A stretch of DNA of 64,000 nt from Cryobacterium sp. PH31-O1 (GCF_030063455.1 NZ_JASITB010000001.1:806001-870000), one strand, 5' to 3'. Shown: positions 9,065 to 18,228, counted from the stretch's first letter. Numbers and translations are program-made. The notes: generated from the sequence alone by a model not told the origin.

Positions 9065-10105
9065 CTATTTTCCGCCGACGAACTCGTTGGTATAGGTGTC
9101 GCTGAGAGTGATCTCGGCGTCGCCAACCTCGGCATTGGCGATGCGTTGCGTGTCGAGCACGGCTTCGGCGCCGGCCTCGGAATTGCGGCCATCTTCGGTT
9201 AGCTGCGGTTTGAGCTGCTCGATGAGGGCAGCGTAGCGTTCCAGGTCGCCGCCGCTGAAGGATTCAGGCATTTCGGCCGCGATTTCGGCACCGGTGTGGT
9301 CGGCGATGTAGGCGAGGGTCTTGGTGAGTGCGTTGGCCAGCTTCTTTGCGGTCTCGGGATTTTCTTTGAGCCAATCGCTCTGACTGTAGAAGGACGACGA
9401 CGGCCACATGTCGGTGTCATAGTGTTCTTCGACGCCAGCGGGCGAGCGCAGATCGGCCAGGGTCACCGTAGTGGAGTCTGTACGTTTGGCGAGCACCGAG
9501 ATGTCGGGCTCCAGCATCACTCCGGCCACGACCCCGCCGGATTCCATGGCGGCCACAGCGGATGCCCCGGCCCCCATCGCGACAACGCTGACGCCATCCG
9601 GGTTCAGCCCGGCTTCTTCGAGCAGAAAACGCAGCATCGTGTGGGTAGACGAGCCCGGTGCGGTCACGCCAACGCTCTGGCCCATGAGGTCTTCAAGCGA
9701 CGTGATCTTCGTGGTCGAGCCGGGCGCCACGACCAGCGCGAGCGCCGGGGACTTGCCCATCTGCACGAACGACGTGATGCTCTGCTTCTTCGCCTGCATC
9801 TGGATGGTGTGCTCGTAGTAGCCGCTCGCAACGTTAACGCTGCCGCCGAGCAGAGCGGTGAGGGCCTTCGAGCCGCCCTGCAGGTCTTGCAGGTCAACAT
9901 CCAGGCCCTCCTCCTCGTAGTAGCCGAGCTGTTCGGCGAGGGTGGTGGGCAGGTACGTCAGCAGGGTCTGGCCGCCAATACCGATGGTGACCTTCGGCGC
10001 GGCACCGGCATCCAATCCCCCGTCTGCGGTGCTATTGCAGCCAGCAAATAGGGTGGCCGTGAGAAGCGCGGCGCCGACCAGAGTGAACTTTTTAGATAGC
10101 TGCAC
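9065..10105 (-). CDS. ABC transporter substrate-binding lipoprotein (SsuA/NMT1-like)
   Basis: A 346-residue extracytoplasmic solute receptor anchored as a lipoprotein: signal peptide with lipobox LFAGC, lipidated Cys23. The mature part resembles the SsuA/TauA/NMT1 group (VTIGIGGQTLLTYLPTTLAEQLGYYEEEGLDVDLQDLQGGSKALTALLGG), receptors for sulfonates, thiamine precursors and various aromatic or organic acids. The start is GTG at 10105. It follows the permease gene by about 30 nt and precedes the CoA-transferase by about 45 nt, so it belongs to one five-gene transcript. The substrate cannot be read from sequence; the neighbouring enzymes suggest a short carboxylic acid. Confidence 0.85.
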   Translation of the reverse strand: MQLSKKFTLVGAALLTATLFAGCNSTADGGLDAGAAPKVTIGIGGQTLLTYLPTTLAEQLGYYEEEGLDVDLQDLQGGSKALTALLGGSVNVASGYYEHTIQMQAKKQSITSFVQMGKSPALALVVAPGSTTKITSLEDLMGQSVGVTAPGSSTHTMLRFLLEEAGLNPDGVSVVAMGAGASAVAAMESGGVVAGVMLEPDISVLAKRTDSTTVTLADLRSPAGVEEHYDTDMWPSSSFYSQSDWLKENPETAKKLANALTKTLAYIADHTGAEIAAEMPESFSGGDLERYAALIEQLKPQLTEDGRNSEAGAEAVLDTQRIANAEVGDAEITLSDTYTNEFVGGK

Positions 10106-10137
10106 GATGTTCTTCTTTCTTGGGGAGGGCTACGGGG

Positions 10138-10989
10138 TTACGCGCCGGGCACCGGGCGCCAGCGCAACAAATAGCGTTCGAGGCGGTTCACGCCGAGGTC
10201 AACAAAAAGCACCACGATCATCAAAATGAACATGCCCGCGAAGACACCCTCGGTATCGAACACGCCCTGCGCCTGCGCAATGACGTACCCCACCCCGGCG
10301 GCGGCACCGAGGTATTCACCGACGACCGCACCAACAATGGCGAAGCCCACGCTGATATGCAGGCTCGAGAAAATCCAGGTGAGGGCGCTGGGAAGCACCA
10401 CGTGCTGAATCAGGTGGCGTTCAGTGGCACCGAGCATGCGGGCGTTATCGAGCAGCACCTTGTCGACGCTTTTCACGCCCTGCAACACGTTGAAGAACAC
10501 GATAAAGAACACGAGAGTAACGCCAAAGGCCACCTTCGATTCGATTCCGAGCCCGAACCACAGCAGAAAGATCGGCGCCAACACGACCCGGGGCAGGGCG
10601 TTGAACATTTGCACGAACGGTTCAAAGAGCCGTTCGAGAAAACGAACCCGTGCGAGCAAGAACCCGAGCACAAGGCCGAGCCCGGTTCCGATGATGAAGG
10701 CGTACAGGGCCTCCTGCAGGGTGATCCACAGGTGCGGAAAGATAAAGCCGCTTATGATCCAGTCCCAGACAGCCACGCCGATGGCGCTCGGCAACGAAAA
10801 GAAGAACGTATCGATCAGGCCCGCGCGCCCGAGTATCTCCCAGGTGCCGAGCACCACCGCGGTCAGGAGCAGTTGGTAGACGCGCATAAGGGCGGCGGGG
10901 GTTTCGCTGCGCGGGCGAGCCGGTGCGCGATGGTCACGAACAGCGGATGCGGCGGGCGCGGCATCCGCTCTGCCGGTGGTGATCGTCAT
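10138..10989 (-). CDS. ABC transporter permease (SsuC/TauC-like)
   Basis: A 283-residue integral membrane permease, about six helices, of the nitrate/sulfonate/taurine group. The loop LLDNARMLGATERHLIQHVVLPSALTWIFSSLHISVG matches the cytoplasmic EAA-type coupling motif that contacts the ATPase. ATG at 10989 lies 1 nt after the ATPase stop; a longer frame to 11175 overlaps the ATPase and is unlikely. It forms the channel of the importer with the adjacent ATPase and lipoprotein. Confidence 0.88.
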   Translation of the reverse strand: MTITTGRADAAPAASAVRDHRAPARPRSETPAALMRVYQLLLTAVVLGTWEILGRAGLIDTFFFSLPSAIGVAVWDWIISGFIFPHLWITLQEALYAFIIGTGLGLVLGFLLARVRFLERLFEPFVQMFNALPRVVLAPIFLLWFGLGIESKVAFGVTLVFFIVFFNVLQGVKSVDKVLLDNARMLGATERHLIQHVVLPSALTWIFSSLHISVGFAIVGAVVGEYLGAAAGVGYVIAQAQGVFDTEGVFAGMFILMIVVLFVDLGVNRLERYLLRWRPVPGA

Positions 10990-10990
10990 G

Positions 10991-11809
10991 TCAGGCCGCC
11001 TTCGCCGCGTAGGTCTTAGCCACTTCGTCGCGCAATTTGCCCCAGATTTCGCGATGTAACTCGACAAACTGCGGGTCGTCGCGAATCTCCAGCAGGTTGC
11101 GCGGGCGTGGCAGGGTGATGTCGTAACGGGCCACCACGTGGCTCGCCGGGCCGGCGCTGAGCAGCACGACCTCATCGCTGAGGGCGATCGCTTCGTCGAG
11201 GTCGTGGGTGATGAAGATCACGGCCTTGCCAGACTCCTGCCAGATTTCGAGCAGTTCGTTCTCCATGATCTGGCGGGTCTGCACGTCAAGGGCGGAGAAG
11301 GGCTCGTCCATGAGCAGAATGTCGGGGTTCACGATCCAGGCCTGGGCAATCGACGTGCGCTTGCGCATGCCGCCGCTGAGCTGGTGCGGGTAGCGGTCTT
11401 CAAAGTTGGAAAGGCCCACCTTGGCGAGCCAGCGACGGGCCTCTGCGGCGGCCTCCTTCTTGTTGACTCCGCGCATAATGAGGCCAAGCGCCACGTTGTC
11501 GAGCACGGTTTTCCACGGCAACAGGGCATCCTGCTGAAACATGTAAGAAGCTCGGCGGTTCACGCCCATGACCGGGGCTCCGAAGCTGCGCGCCTCGCCC
11601 TCGCTCGGCGTCATCAGGCCCGCCGCCATGTTGAGCACGGTGGACTTGCCGCAGCCGGTCGGGCCCACGATCGACACAAACTTGCCCGGCATCACCGTGA
11701 GGTCAATGCCCTTCACCGCAAAATATGAGCCCCCCTGCGGTGTGACGAACTCCTTGGTGCAGCCGTCGAGCTGGATCGCCGGTGCGTGTGCTTCTTCTAC
11801 TGACGTCAT
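10991..11809 (-). CDS. ABC transporter ATP-binding protein (SsuB/TauB-like)
   Basis: A 272-residue cytoplasmic ATPase that powers the importer. Walker A is GPTGCGKST (residues 49-57), Q-loop FQQDALLPWK (about 91-100), signature LSGGMRKR (about 144-151), Walker B ILLMDEPF (about 164-171) and switch His in ITHDLDEA. It is the first gene of the operon ATPase-permease-receptor-CoA-transferase-lyase, running leftwards. Directly upstream is a region with nested inverted repeats and the divergent IclR-type regulator, the probable controller. Confidence 0.9.
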   Translation of the reverse strand: MTSVEEAHAPAIQLDGCTKEFVTPQGGSYFAVKGIDLTVMPGKFVSIVGPTGCGKSTVLNMAAGLMTPSEGEARSFGAPVMGVNRRASYMFQQDALLPWKTVLDNVALGLIMRGVNKKEAAAEARRWLAKVGLSNFEDRYPHQLSGGMRKRTSIAQAWIVNPDILLMDEPFSALDVQTRQIMENELLEIWQESGKAVIFITHDLDEAIALSDEVVLLSAGPASHVVARYDITLPRPRNLLEIRDDPQFVELHREIWGKLRDEVAKTYAAKAA

Positions 11810-11847
11810 CGTCTTAGATTCCTTACAGGCCGGATTTTCAAATTTTC

Positions 11848-11870
11848 ACTCACATTGTGAGTCGTAGACT
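11848..11870. promoter_or_regulatory. Nested inverted repeats, probable IclR operator
   Basis: Between the ATPase gene and the divergent regulator, ACTCACATTGTGAGT (11848-11862) is a perfect 6-bp inverted repeat with 3-nt spacer; AGTCGTAGACT (11860-11870) overlaps it. IclR-type regulators often bind such dyads in their divergent promoters. Binding is inferred. Confidence 0.55.
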
Positions 11871-11976
11871 CGCGATGTGGTTACATGAACCTTAGTAGCG
11901 GTTCACTCCCAACCGCAACGATGATTGACTTATGACAACGGATGCTGCGGCTCGCTCCGCGTTCAAAGGAGGCCTC

Positions 11977-12738
11977 GTGCCCGAAACAGCTGCGAACCGC
12001 ATTCTGGTGCTCGGTAAAATCCGCCAGATTATGGACTGCTTCACGGCGGATCAGCCCACGCTCTCACTGAGCGCCATTCGCAAGAGCGCCGGCCTCCCCG
12101 AAAGCACGACGCAACGACTCGTGCAGAATCTGGTGTCTGAGGGTTTTCTCGACCGCGATGGCAGCGGCTATCGCATCGGCCTGGCCGTCGCTCGGTGGGC
12201 GATCAATGCCACCCAGGGCCTCGATGTCATCCAGGCATCCCGGCCAGTGCTGCAAAGCCTGCGCGAGCAGACCCAGGAATCGTCGGTGCTTTATGTGCGA
12301 TGGCGGCACTACCGCACCGTTGTAGCTACGGCCCGCTCGCAGCGTGCCATTACTCGTGTACTCGAGGTGGGAACCGTCATGCCGCTGCACCTCGGCTCCG
12401 CGGGCAAAGTGTTTCTCGCCTTCGATGAGTTCGCCCGTCAGGAACTACTCACCGTGGCCCCCGACGAAGCGCTGCCCACCGAGCTGCTCGACCAGATTCG
12501 CTCTCAGGGGTGGGCGTCATCGTTCGAGGAACGCGAGCCCGAGGTGGCGTCGGTGAGTTCCCCCGTGTTTGATCACCACGGCAACGTCGTGGCCGTGGTG
12601 GGCATCGTGGCTCCGTCGTCGAGGCTCAACGAGGCCACCGCGGTGCCGATTTACACCACTCCCGTAGTAAATGCGGCAGCGCTCATCTCGAGTGCACTGG
12701 GGTTTGAGCTGCCGAAAGCCCGGGATATACAGCCCTAA
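11977..12738 (+). CDS. IclR family transcriptional regulator
   Basis: A 253-residue DNA-binding regulator. The N-terminal winged helix-turn-helix is seen in TLSLSAIRKSAGLPESTTQRLVQNLVSEGFLDRD, and the C-terminal IclR effector domain in the LHLGSAGKVFLAF and ASVSSPVFDHHGNVVAVVGIVAPSSRL segments. An ATG at 11932 is also in frame, but GTG at 11977 is preceded by the strong AAAGGAGG sequence 4 nt away, so it is preferred. It is divergent from the importer/CoA-transferase/lyase operon and probably controls it in response to the transported acid or its CoA ester. Confidence 0.88.
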   Translation: MPETAANRILVLGKIRQIMDCFTADQPTLSLSAIRKSAGLPESTTQRLVQNLVSEGFLDRDGSGYRIGLAVARWAINATQGLDVIQASRPVLQSLREQTQESSVLYVRWRHYRTVVATARSQRAITRVLEVGTVMPLHLGSAGKVFLAFDEFARQELLTVAPDEALPTELLDQIRSQGWASSFEEREPEVASVSSPVFDHHGNVVAVVGIVAPSSRLNEATAVPIYTTPVVNAAALISSALGFELPKARDIQP

Positions 12739-12767
12739 ATTCTGCCTCCTACGCCAACGAGCGCGTC

Positions 12768-13535
12768 TCAGGCCAGATATCGGCCGAGAACTCGGGCCGT
12801 GGTCAGGGTGAGATTGTGATCCAGCTCTTCGTACACCGGCAGAAGTGATGTTGCGCCGCTGCTCGTGTGCACGACGCCGGCCACATCAAAGATAGCGATC
12901 GGCTCCAGGTCGCGCAGTAAGACCCAGAACGGCTGGAAGAAATACACCGTGCCCGCGTTGTTCACCTGCTGTTCAGCGACGACTTCATAGGCGGAGCGCG
13001 CCAGCACCGCGGTAGGAAAGCCATTGAAATAGTGGGTCGGTTGCTCGACCAACATCGGTGCGGTAACGGCGTACCACTCATGCCGATCGTTCACGGCACC
13101 CACCAGAGCTTTGGTGATAACGCGGTAGGCCAGCGTGCGCGGCGTAGTGGCCGGCGCAGTTGTGGGAATGCCGAGCCCAGTCGCCTCCTCAAGACGTTTA
13201 AGCGTCCCGTGTGGGCTGAACGCGGCCATCATTTCGATCCAGCTGATCACGTGAACGAGCCCGTTTACCAGGTACTGGCATCCGCCCACGAGATCCCACT
13301 GAATGCTGAGGTCGCCGTGCTCATCGTGCACAATGATCAACCGGTCGCCCTCGTCGACCTCCACGCCGGCAATGCGCAGCTGCGGATGCCGCCGCACCAG
13401 TTCGCTGGCGATCCACCAGATCTGCGCGGTGAGAAACCGATCGGCGGGCGGATAGTATTCCTCCCCGACGTCACCACCAGCGTCGTTACCGGTGGCAAAG
13501 TTATTGCCAGAATTGCGTGATGCTGAATTGCTCAT
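12768..13535 (-). CDS. Conserved-type protein of unknown function, 255 residues
   Basis: I do not recognise a family. The 255-residue product is soluble, with no signal peptide or clear membrane helix, and an N-terminal low-complexity Ser/Asn/Gly stretch. It contains several Trp-rich segments (IWWIASELVRRHPQL, ISWIEMMAAFS, FFQPFWVLLRDLEPIAIFDVAGVV). The coding case is good: GGGGAG lies 7 nt before the ATG, the frame is long, and it is set between two regulators in its own transcription unit. Overall make-up recalls small sensor or type VII-associated proteins, but nothing specific supports that. Confidence 0.7.
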   Translation of the reverse strand: MSNSASRNSGNNFATGNDAGGDVGEEYYPPADRFLTAQIWWIASELVRRHPQLRIAGVEVDEGDRLIIVHDEHGDLSIQWDLVGGCQYLVNGLVHVISWIEMMAAFSPHGTLKRLEEATGLGIPTTAPATTPRTLAYRVITKALVGAVNDRHEWYAVTAPMLVEQPTHYFNGFPTAVLARSAYEVVAEQQVNNAGTVYFFQPFWVLLRDLEPIAIFDVAGVVHTSSGATSLLPVYEELDHNLTLTTARVLGRYLA

Positions 13536-13645
13536 AGTTCAACTCCCCAGGTTACTTAGGATTACTCACCTACACTCCTCGAAGACAGCCTGCTGCGAAA
13601 CCCCCGGTTCGGGCTTGGCTGAAAGAGCACGGCCAAAATGGCGCT

Positions 13646-14680
13646 CTACGGGATCACGGCAAAATCGCGCTCGACCAAGCGCGGAGTGATCATGCGGTGC
13701 TTGGGCTCAAGCGACTCCGGGGCGCCATGCACCTTGCCACCGAACTCGCCGGTCAACAGTTCCAGCACCCCGGCAGCCACCTCGTGCACCGACTGGTCGA
13801 TGCTCGACAGCCCGATCGCGGCGGCGACGGGCGTGTTGTCGTAGCCCGTGACCGGCAGCCGCCCGGGGTTGGCGATCATGGCGCCGAGGGCTAGCGAGTC
13901 GCTGGCGCAGAGCACCGCATCGAGGCGGCCCGCGGTGCGTTGTAGTTCTTGCATGGCGGCGGTTCCCTGGGCGACGCCGTCAACGGTAACAACCTCAAGC
14001 CGGGTCAGCTCGTCTTCGGTCACATCCCCCCGCTCGATCATTGCATCGCGCCAGCCGCGTCGACGGTCCTCGCCGGTGCCGGACGGGCTGGGCCAACCGA
14101 TGTAGCCGATGCGCTGCGCCCCAGCATCTTGCCTCGACCGAGTCGCAGCGTGCAGTCCTGCCCACCCGTCCACATCCACCCAGAGATGCTGCGGGTCTTC
14201 CATGTCATCGACCCCCCACGGTCGGCCGAAGGTCACGAACGAGATTCTGTTCTCGATCAGCCATTTGGTTCGTGGGTCCCCCGCAAAAGTGGAGGTGAGC
14301 ACGAACCCGTCCACATCGGCTCCGTCGTTCAAGCGCTGCAGCTGTGTGATCTCATCCTCAGGGCTGGTGGCCGTAAAAAGAAGCACGCGCAGACCCTGCC
14401 GGTCGGCCTGCTCGGTTAGCGCGTGCAGGAACCGATCAAGCACTGACCCGGAGATGCCGTCGATCATCGGATCCAGCCGAATGCCGATCGTCGAACTACG
14501 CCGCGTGCGCAGCCGTCGTGCCGAGGCATGGGGGCGGTAACCTAACCGGGCAATGGCGGCCTGCACACGCTCGCGGGTATCGGCCTTCACGATCCCAGGT
14601 GAGTTCATGACGTTCGATACGGTCTGGCGGGAGACACCGGCAGCCAGTGCAACATCCGTAATCGTGGAAAATGTGGTCAT
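13646..14680 (-). CDS. LacI family transcriptional regulator
   Basis: A 344-residue LacI/GalR-type repressor. The N-terminal helix-turn-helix and hinge are TITDVALAAGVSRQTVSNV through GYRPHASARRLRTRRSS; the periplasmic-binding-protein-like sensor domain follows. ATG at 14680 is preferred over an upstream in-frame start at 14713, as GGGGGAGAAG lies before it. The gene is divergent from a sugar ABC importer and hydrolase operon, with two near-palindromic sites in the shared promoter region. It most likely represses that operon until the imported sugar is present. Confidence 0.9.
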   Translation of the reverse strand: MTTFSTITDVALAAGVSRQTVSNVMNSPGIVKADTRERVQAAIARLGYRPHASARRLRTRRSSTIGIRLDPMIDGISGSVLDRFLHALTEQADRQGLRVLLFTATSPEDEITQLQRLNDGADVDGFVLTSTFAGDPRTKWLIENRISFVTFGRPWGVDDMEDPQHLWVDVDGWAGLHAATRSRQDAGAQRIGYIGWPSPSGTGEDRRRGWRDAMIERGDVTEDELTRLEVVTVDGVAQGTAAMQELQRTAGRLDAVLCASDSLALGAMIANPGRLPVTGYDNTPVAAAIGLSSIDQSVHEVAAGVLELLTGEFGGKVHGAPESLEPKHRMITPRLVERDFAVIP

Positions 14681-14788
14681 AGCCGCTTCTCCCCCGAGTA
14701 AATGCGAGCGCACGGGCCCTCGCTATTTGTACGTTCCAACGCCGGTTTCCTTACAGTACCGCTTTTCTGGCGGCTTCAAAATTTCAAT

Positions 14789-14825
14789 ATTTGATCGATC
14801 CAAGAAAACATTTGATCGATCAAAT
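14789..14825. promoter_or_regulatory. Tandem LacI-type operators
   Basis: ATTTGATCGATCAAAT at 14810-14825 is a perfect 16-bp palindrome with the central CG step typical of LacI-family operators. A second, incomplete copy (ATTTGATCGATCC) lies at 14789-14801. Their centres are 21 bp apart, about two helical turns, so both dimers would sit on the same DNA face. They lie in the intergenic region divergent from the LacI gene. Confidence 0.75.
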
Positions 14826-14891
14826 AATGTGGGCTACTGTGACGCATACACAAGCAAGCGCGCAGCGTAGCGCTAACGAAGGAGCAACAGA

Positions 14892-16151
14892 ATGCAACGA
14901 CGCAACTCCCGCTGGCTCATCGGCGCCGGCCTCTTCACGGTCGGCGCCCTCACCCTCACCGCGTGCGGTTCCGGATCCGGTTTCAGCGACAACGCCGCCA
15001 ACACCGACGGCGAGCTCACCAGCGATTCTTCCCAAGGCCTTAACATTTTGATCGGCTCAAGCGGCGACGCGGAGACGGCATCCGTTAACGCCGCAGTGGC
15101 CGCTTGGTCCAAGACCTCCGGCACCGACGCCAAGGTGAGCGTCGCCAGCGATCTCAACCAGCAGCTCGCTCAGGGCTTCGCCGCCCAGAAACCAGCCGAC
15201 GTCTTCTACCTCTCAACGGATGCCCTGGCCGGCTACGCGTCGAACGGCTCGCTGCTCGCCTATGGCAATGACCTGGCCAACAAGGACGATTTCTATCCCA
15301 GCCTGGTCAGTTCCTTCACCTATGACGGCGACTTCTACTGCGCCCCGAAAGATTTCTCGACCCTGCAGCTGATCATCAACACCGACCTCTGGGCCCAGGC
15401 CGGGTTGACGGATGCCGACATCCCCACCACCTGGGATGGGCTCGCAACCGTGAGCAAAACTCTCACCACCGGCACTCAGGTCGGGCTCGCCGTCGGGGGT
15501 GAATATGCCCGTCTGGGTGCGTTCATGGCCGAGGCCGGCGGCAGCCTGATGAACGCCGACGGCACCGAAGCAACGGCGAACAGCGCCGAAAACGTGGCCG
15601 GACTCGAGTACGCGCAGACGCTACTGAACGACGGCGTTATGAGCTACGCCAGCGACATCGGTGCCGGCTGGGGTGGCGAGGCGTTCGGCAAGCAGCTCTC
15701 GGCCATGACCATCGAGGGCAACTGGATCACCGGCGCCATGCAGAACGACTTTCCTGACGTGAAGTACACCGTCGCGGAGCTGCCGGCTGGACCTGAGGGC
15801 AAAGGCACCCTGCAATTCACCAACTGCTGGGGCATCGCCGCCGACAGCCCCAATCAGGCTGCCGCCCTCGACCTCGTAGAACACCTCACCAGCAAAGATG
15901 CCCAGATCACTTTCTCCAAAGAGTTTGGCCCGATGCCGTCGATCATGTCGGCCGCCGAGGATTGGAAGAGCGCCAACCCCACGCTGGTGCCATTTCTCAA
16001 TGGCGCCGACTACGCCAAGGGCGTGCCCAACGTGCAGGGCTCGGCAGATGTCGTAAGCGACCTGAACGCACAGCTCGAGTCGCTGAAGACCGGGGACCCC
16101 CAGGCAATCCTGGACTCCGTGCAGAAGAACCTCGAAGCGCTGGTGAAGTAG
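14892..16151 (+). CDS. Sugar ABC transporter substrate-binding lipoprotein
   Basis: A 419-residue solute receptor of carbohydrate uptake family 1 (CUT1). The signal peptide ends in lipobox LTAC with lipidated Cys25. The mature part has the MalE-like pattern: KPADVFYLSTDALAGYASNGSLL, the FYCAPKDFSTLQLIINTDLW hinge, MTIEGNWITGAM and the C-terminal helix region. AAGGAG lies just before the ATG at 14892. It is the first gene of an operon with two permeases and a debranching-type hydrolase and sits downstream of the paired LacI operators, so maltooligosaccharide- or glucan-like sugars are likely ligands, though this is inferred. Confidence 0.9.
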   Translation: MQRRNSRWLIGAGLFTVGALTLTACGSGSGFSDNAANTDGELTSDSSQGLNILIGSSGDAETASVNAAVAAWSKTSGTDAKVSVASDLNQQLAQGFAAQKPADVFYLSTDALAGYASNGSLLAYGNDLANKDDFYPSLVSSFTYDGDFYCAPKDFSTLQLIINTDLWAQAGLTDADIPTTWDGLATVSKTLTTGTQVGLAVGGEYARLGAFMAEAGGSLMNADGTEATANSAENVAGLEYAQTLLNDGVMSYASDIGAGWGGEAFGKQLSAMTIEGNWITGAMQNDFPDVKYTVAELPAGPEGKGTLQFTNCWGIAADSPNQAAALDLVEHLTSKDAQITFSKEFGPMPSIMSAAEDWKSANPTLVPFLNGADYAKGVPNVQGSADVVSDLNAQLESLKTGDPQAILDSVQKNLEALVK

Positions 16152-16157
16152 CCCACC

Positions 16158-17252
16158 ATGTCGACGCCTGTTCGCACGTCTCGCCGCTCCAGCATTCGGG
16201 GCGGCGAGACCGCCTCGGGGTGGCTTTTCACGGCCCCGATGATCGTTCTGCTTGGCATGTTCCTGGTGGTCCCGGTTTTGATGGCCCTCTGGGTCAGCTT
16301 CTCCGACTGGAACGGCCGTGGTAGCCCCTTCTCCAGCACCGTGTCGTTCGTGGGCGTTGACAACTACTCCGCCCTGCTCGGCGGTGGTGGCCTGGCCGAA
16401 CAGGATTTCGGCACGGCGCTTCGTAACAACGCGTGGTACGTGCTGCTCGTCGTGCCAATCCAGACCATGCTGTCGCTGTTCCTGGCGGTTCTGGTGAACC
16501 GGCAGATTTTGCGTGGCCGCGGCTTCTTTCGCACCGCGTTCTACTTTCCGTCGGTCACCAGCTCGGTTGCCATTACCGTGCTCTGGCTGTTCCTGTTCAG
16601 CTCCACCGGCGCCGTCAACAAGCTGCTGGCCTTTATCGGCATTAACGGACCGAACTGGTTCAACGATCCCAGCGGCGTGCTGCACAACATCCTCGGCGTG
16701 TTCGGCGTCGAGAATGGCCCGGCTGCGCTGACCGGAAATTCCTTTCTCGGAATCTCCTTCTGGGAATGGCTCGCCGGGCCATCCGTTGCGATGAGCGCTT
16801 TCATTTTGATGGCGGTGTTCACCACCAGCGGCACGTTCATGCTGCTGTTCATCGCCGCGCTGCAAAACCTCAGCGGCGACGTTGTCGAGGCCGCGGTGAT
16901 GGACGGCGCCAACGGTTGGCAGCGGTTCTGGCGGGTCACCCTCCCCCAGCTGCGGCCGACCCTGTTCACCGTGCTCACCCTGGGTTTGATCGGCGCCTGG
17001 CAGGTGTTCGACCAGATCTACACCGGCACTCAGGGCGGGCCGGGCAAGACCACTCTCACCCCGGCTTATCTCTCCTACCAGTCGGCCTTCACCAATCAGG
17101 CCTGGGGCCAGGGCGCCGCGATCGCGTTCATTTTGTTCGTGATCATCGTGGTCTTCACCCTGTTTCAACGGTGGGTTCTTGCCGAACGCAAGGTATCCGC
17201 TCGCCGTATGCGCCCCTACTTGCAGTCCCCCACGTCCGGAGGTTTCAAATGA
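16158..17252 (+). CDS. Sugar ABC transporter permease, MalF/UgpA type
   Basis: A 364-residue integral membrane subunit of a CUT1 importer. It has an N-terminal cytoplasmic stretch, then about six helices, and the coupling motif EAAVMDGANGWQRFWRVTLP that docks on the ATPase. It starts 6 nt after the receptor gene and its stop overlaps the next permease start by 4 nt (ATGA), which indicates coupled translation in one operon. Confidence 0.9.
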   Translation: MSTPVRTSRRSSIRGGETASGWLFTAPMIVLLGMFLVVPVLMALWVSFSDWNGRGSPFSSTVSFVGVDNYSALLGGGGLAEQDFGTALRNNAWYVLLVVPIQTMLSLFLAVLVNRQILRGRGFFRTAFYFPSVTSSVAITVLWLFLFSSTGAVNKLLAFIGINGPNWFNDPSGVLHNILGVFGVENGPAALTGNSFLGISFWEWLAGPSVAMSAFILMAVFTTSGTFMLLFIAALQNLSGDVVEAAVMDGANGWQRFWRVTLPQLRPTLFTVLTLGLIGAWQVFDQIYTGTQGGPGKTTLTPAYLSYQSAFTNQAWGQGAAIAFILFVIIVVFTLFQRWVLAERKVSARRMRPYLQSPTSGGFK

Positions 17253-18157
17253 GCGCCACGCTGACCCCTTCCGTACGAACCCCCTCTCCGTCGAAGCGTC
17301 TCAAGTCGCTGAGCCGAGAACAGCTGCCCACCCGGGCCGTTGCCGGTCGTTCCCTGCTCTATGCCATGCTGATCGTGCTTGCCATCGTGTACGTTGCCCC
17401 GTTTCTGATTCAGGTTGCCACCTCGTTTAAAACGGATGCCGACGCCGCATCGAACCCGATGTCGCTGATACCAGCGACCTGGTCGTCGGCTGCGTACGAG
17501 AGGTTGTTTCTCAACTCAGACTTTCCGGTCTGGTTTAGGAACTCCGCCATCGTCACCGTCTTTGTCACCCTGGGCCGGGTGTTCTTCAACTCCCTGGCTG
17601 GCTATGCCCTGGCCCGGCTGCACTTTCGGGGCCGTAACGTGATCTTCGCCCTGCTCATCGCTGTGATGAGCGTGCCCGGAGTGGTGCTGCTGATCCCCAA
17701 GTTTTTGGTGATCAACCAGCTCGGCATTTACGACACCTATGTGGCCATGATCGTGCCGCTGCTCACCGATGCCGCTGGCGTGTTCATCATGAAGAACTTC
17801 TTCGAGTCCATTCCCGCCAGTGTGGAGGAGCAGGCCCGCATCGACGGGGCTGGCACCTTTCGGGTGTTCTGGTCGATTGTGCTGCCGATGGCCCGTCCGG
17901 CGCTGGTGACCATCATCATCCTCTCGTTTCAGGGCTCGTGGAATGAGCTGTCGCACTTCATCGTCGCCACCCAATCGCCGGAGCTAACCACGCTCACCAA
18001 GGGCGTGGCTTCGCTGGCCTCCGGGCAGCTGAGCCAGGGCACCCAGTACCCGCTGAAGCTTGCCGCGGCGGCGATCATGACCATCCCGGTGGCCGTCATG
18101 TTCTTTATCTTTCAGAAACGCATTATGAACACCACCGATGGGGCCGTAAAGGAGTAG
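17249..18157 (+). CDS. Sugar ABC transporter permease, MalG/UgpE type
   Basis: A 302-residue second permease of the CUT1 importer; the coupling motif is EEQARIDGAGTFRVFWSIVLPMARP. ATG at 17249 overlaps the previous stop; the longer open frame from 16766 lies inside the first permease and is not used. No ATPase gene follows. In actinobacteria many CUT1 importers share one distant MsiK-type ATPase, which probably applies here. Confidence 0.9.
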   Translation: MSATLTPSVRTPSPSKRLKSLSREQLPTRAVAGRSLLYAMLIVLAIVYVAPFLIQVATSFKTDADAASNPMSLIPATWSSAAYERLFLNSDFPVWFRNSAIVTVFVTLGRVFFNSLAGYALARLHFRGRNVIFALLIAVMSVPGVVLLIPKFLVINQLGIYDTYVAMIVPLLTDAAGVFIMKNFFESIPASVEEQARIDGAGTFRVFWSIVLPMARPALVTIIILSFQGSWNELSHFIVATQSPELTTLTKGVASLASGQLSQGTQYPLKLAAAAIMTIPVAVMFFIFQKRIMNTTDGAVKE

Positions 18158-18228
18158 CCGGGCTCGCCCGGCTCTTCCCCACTTAGCTCAGATCCACACC
18201 ACAACACCTCTGGAGTCGTACCTCACTC

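Noticed and set aside
15621..17168. 515-codon antisense frame over the sugar permease
   Set aside because: Same shadow effect; the sense strand encodes an obvious ABC permease.
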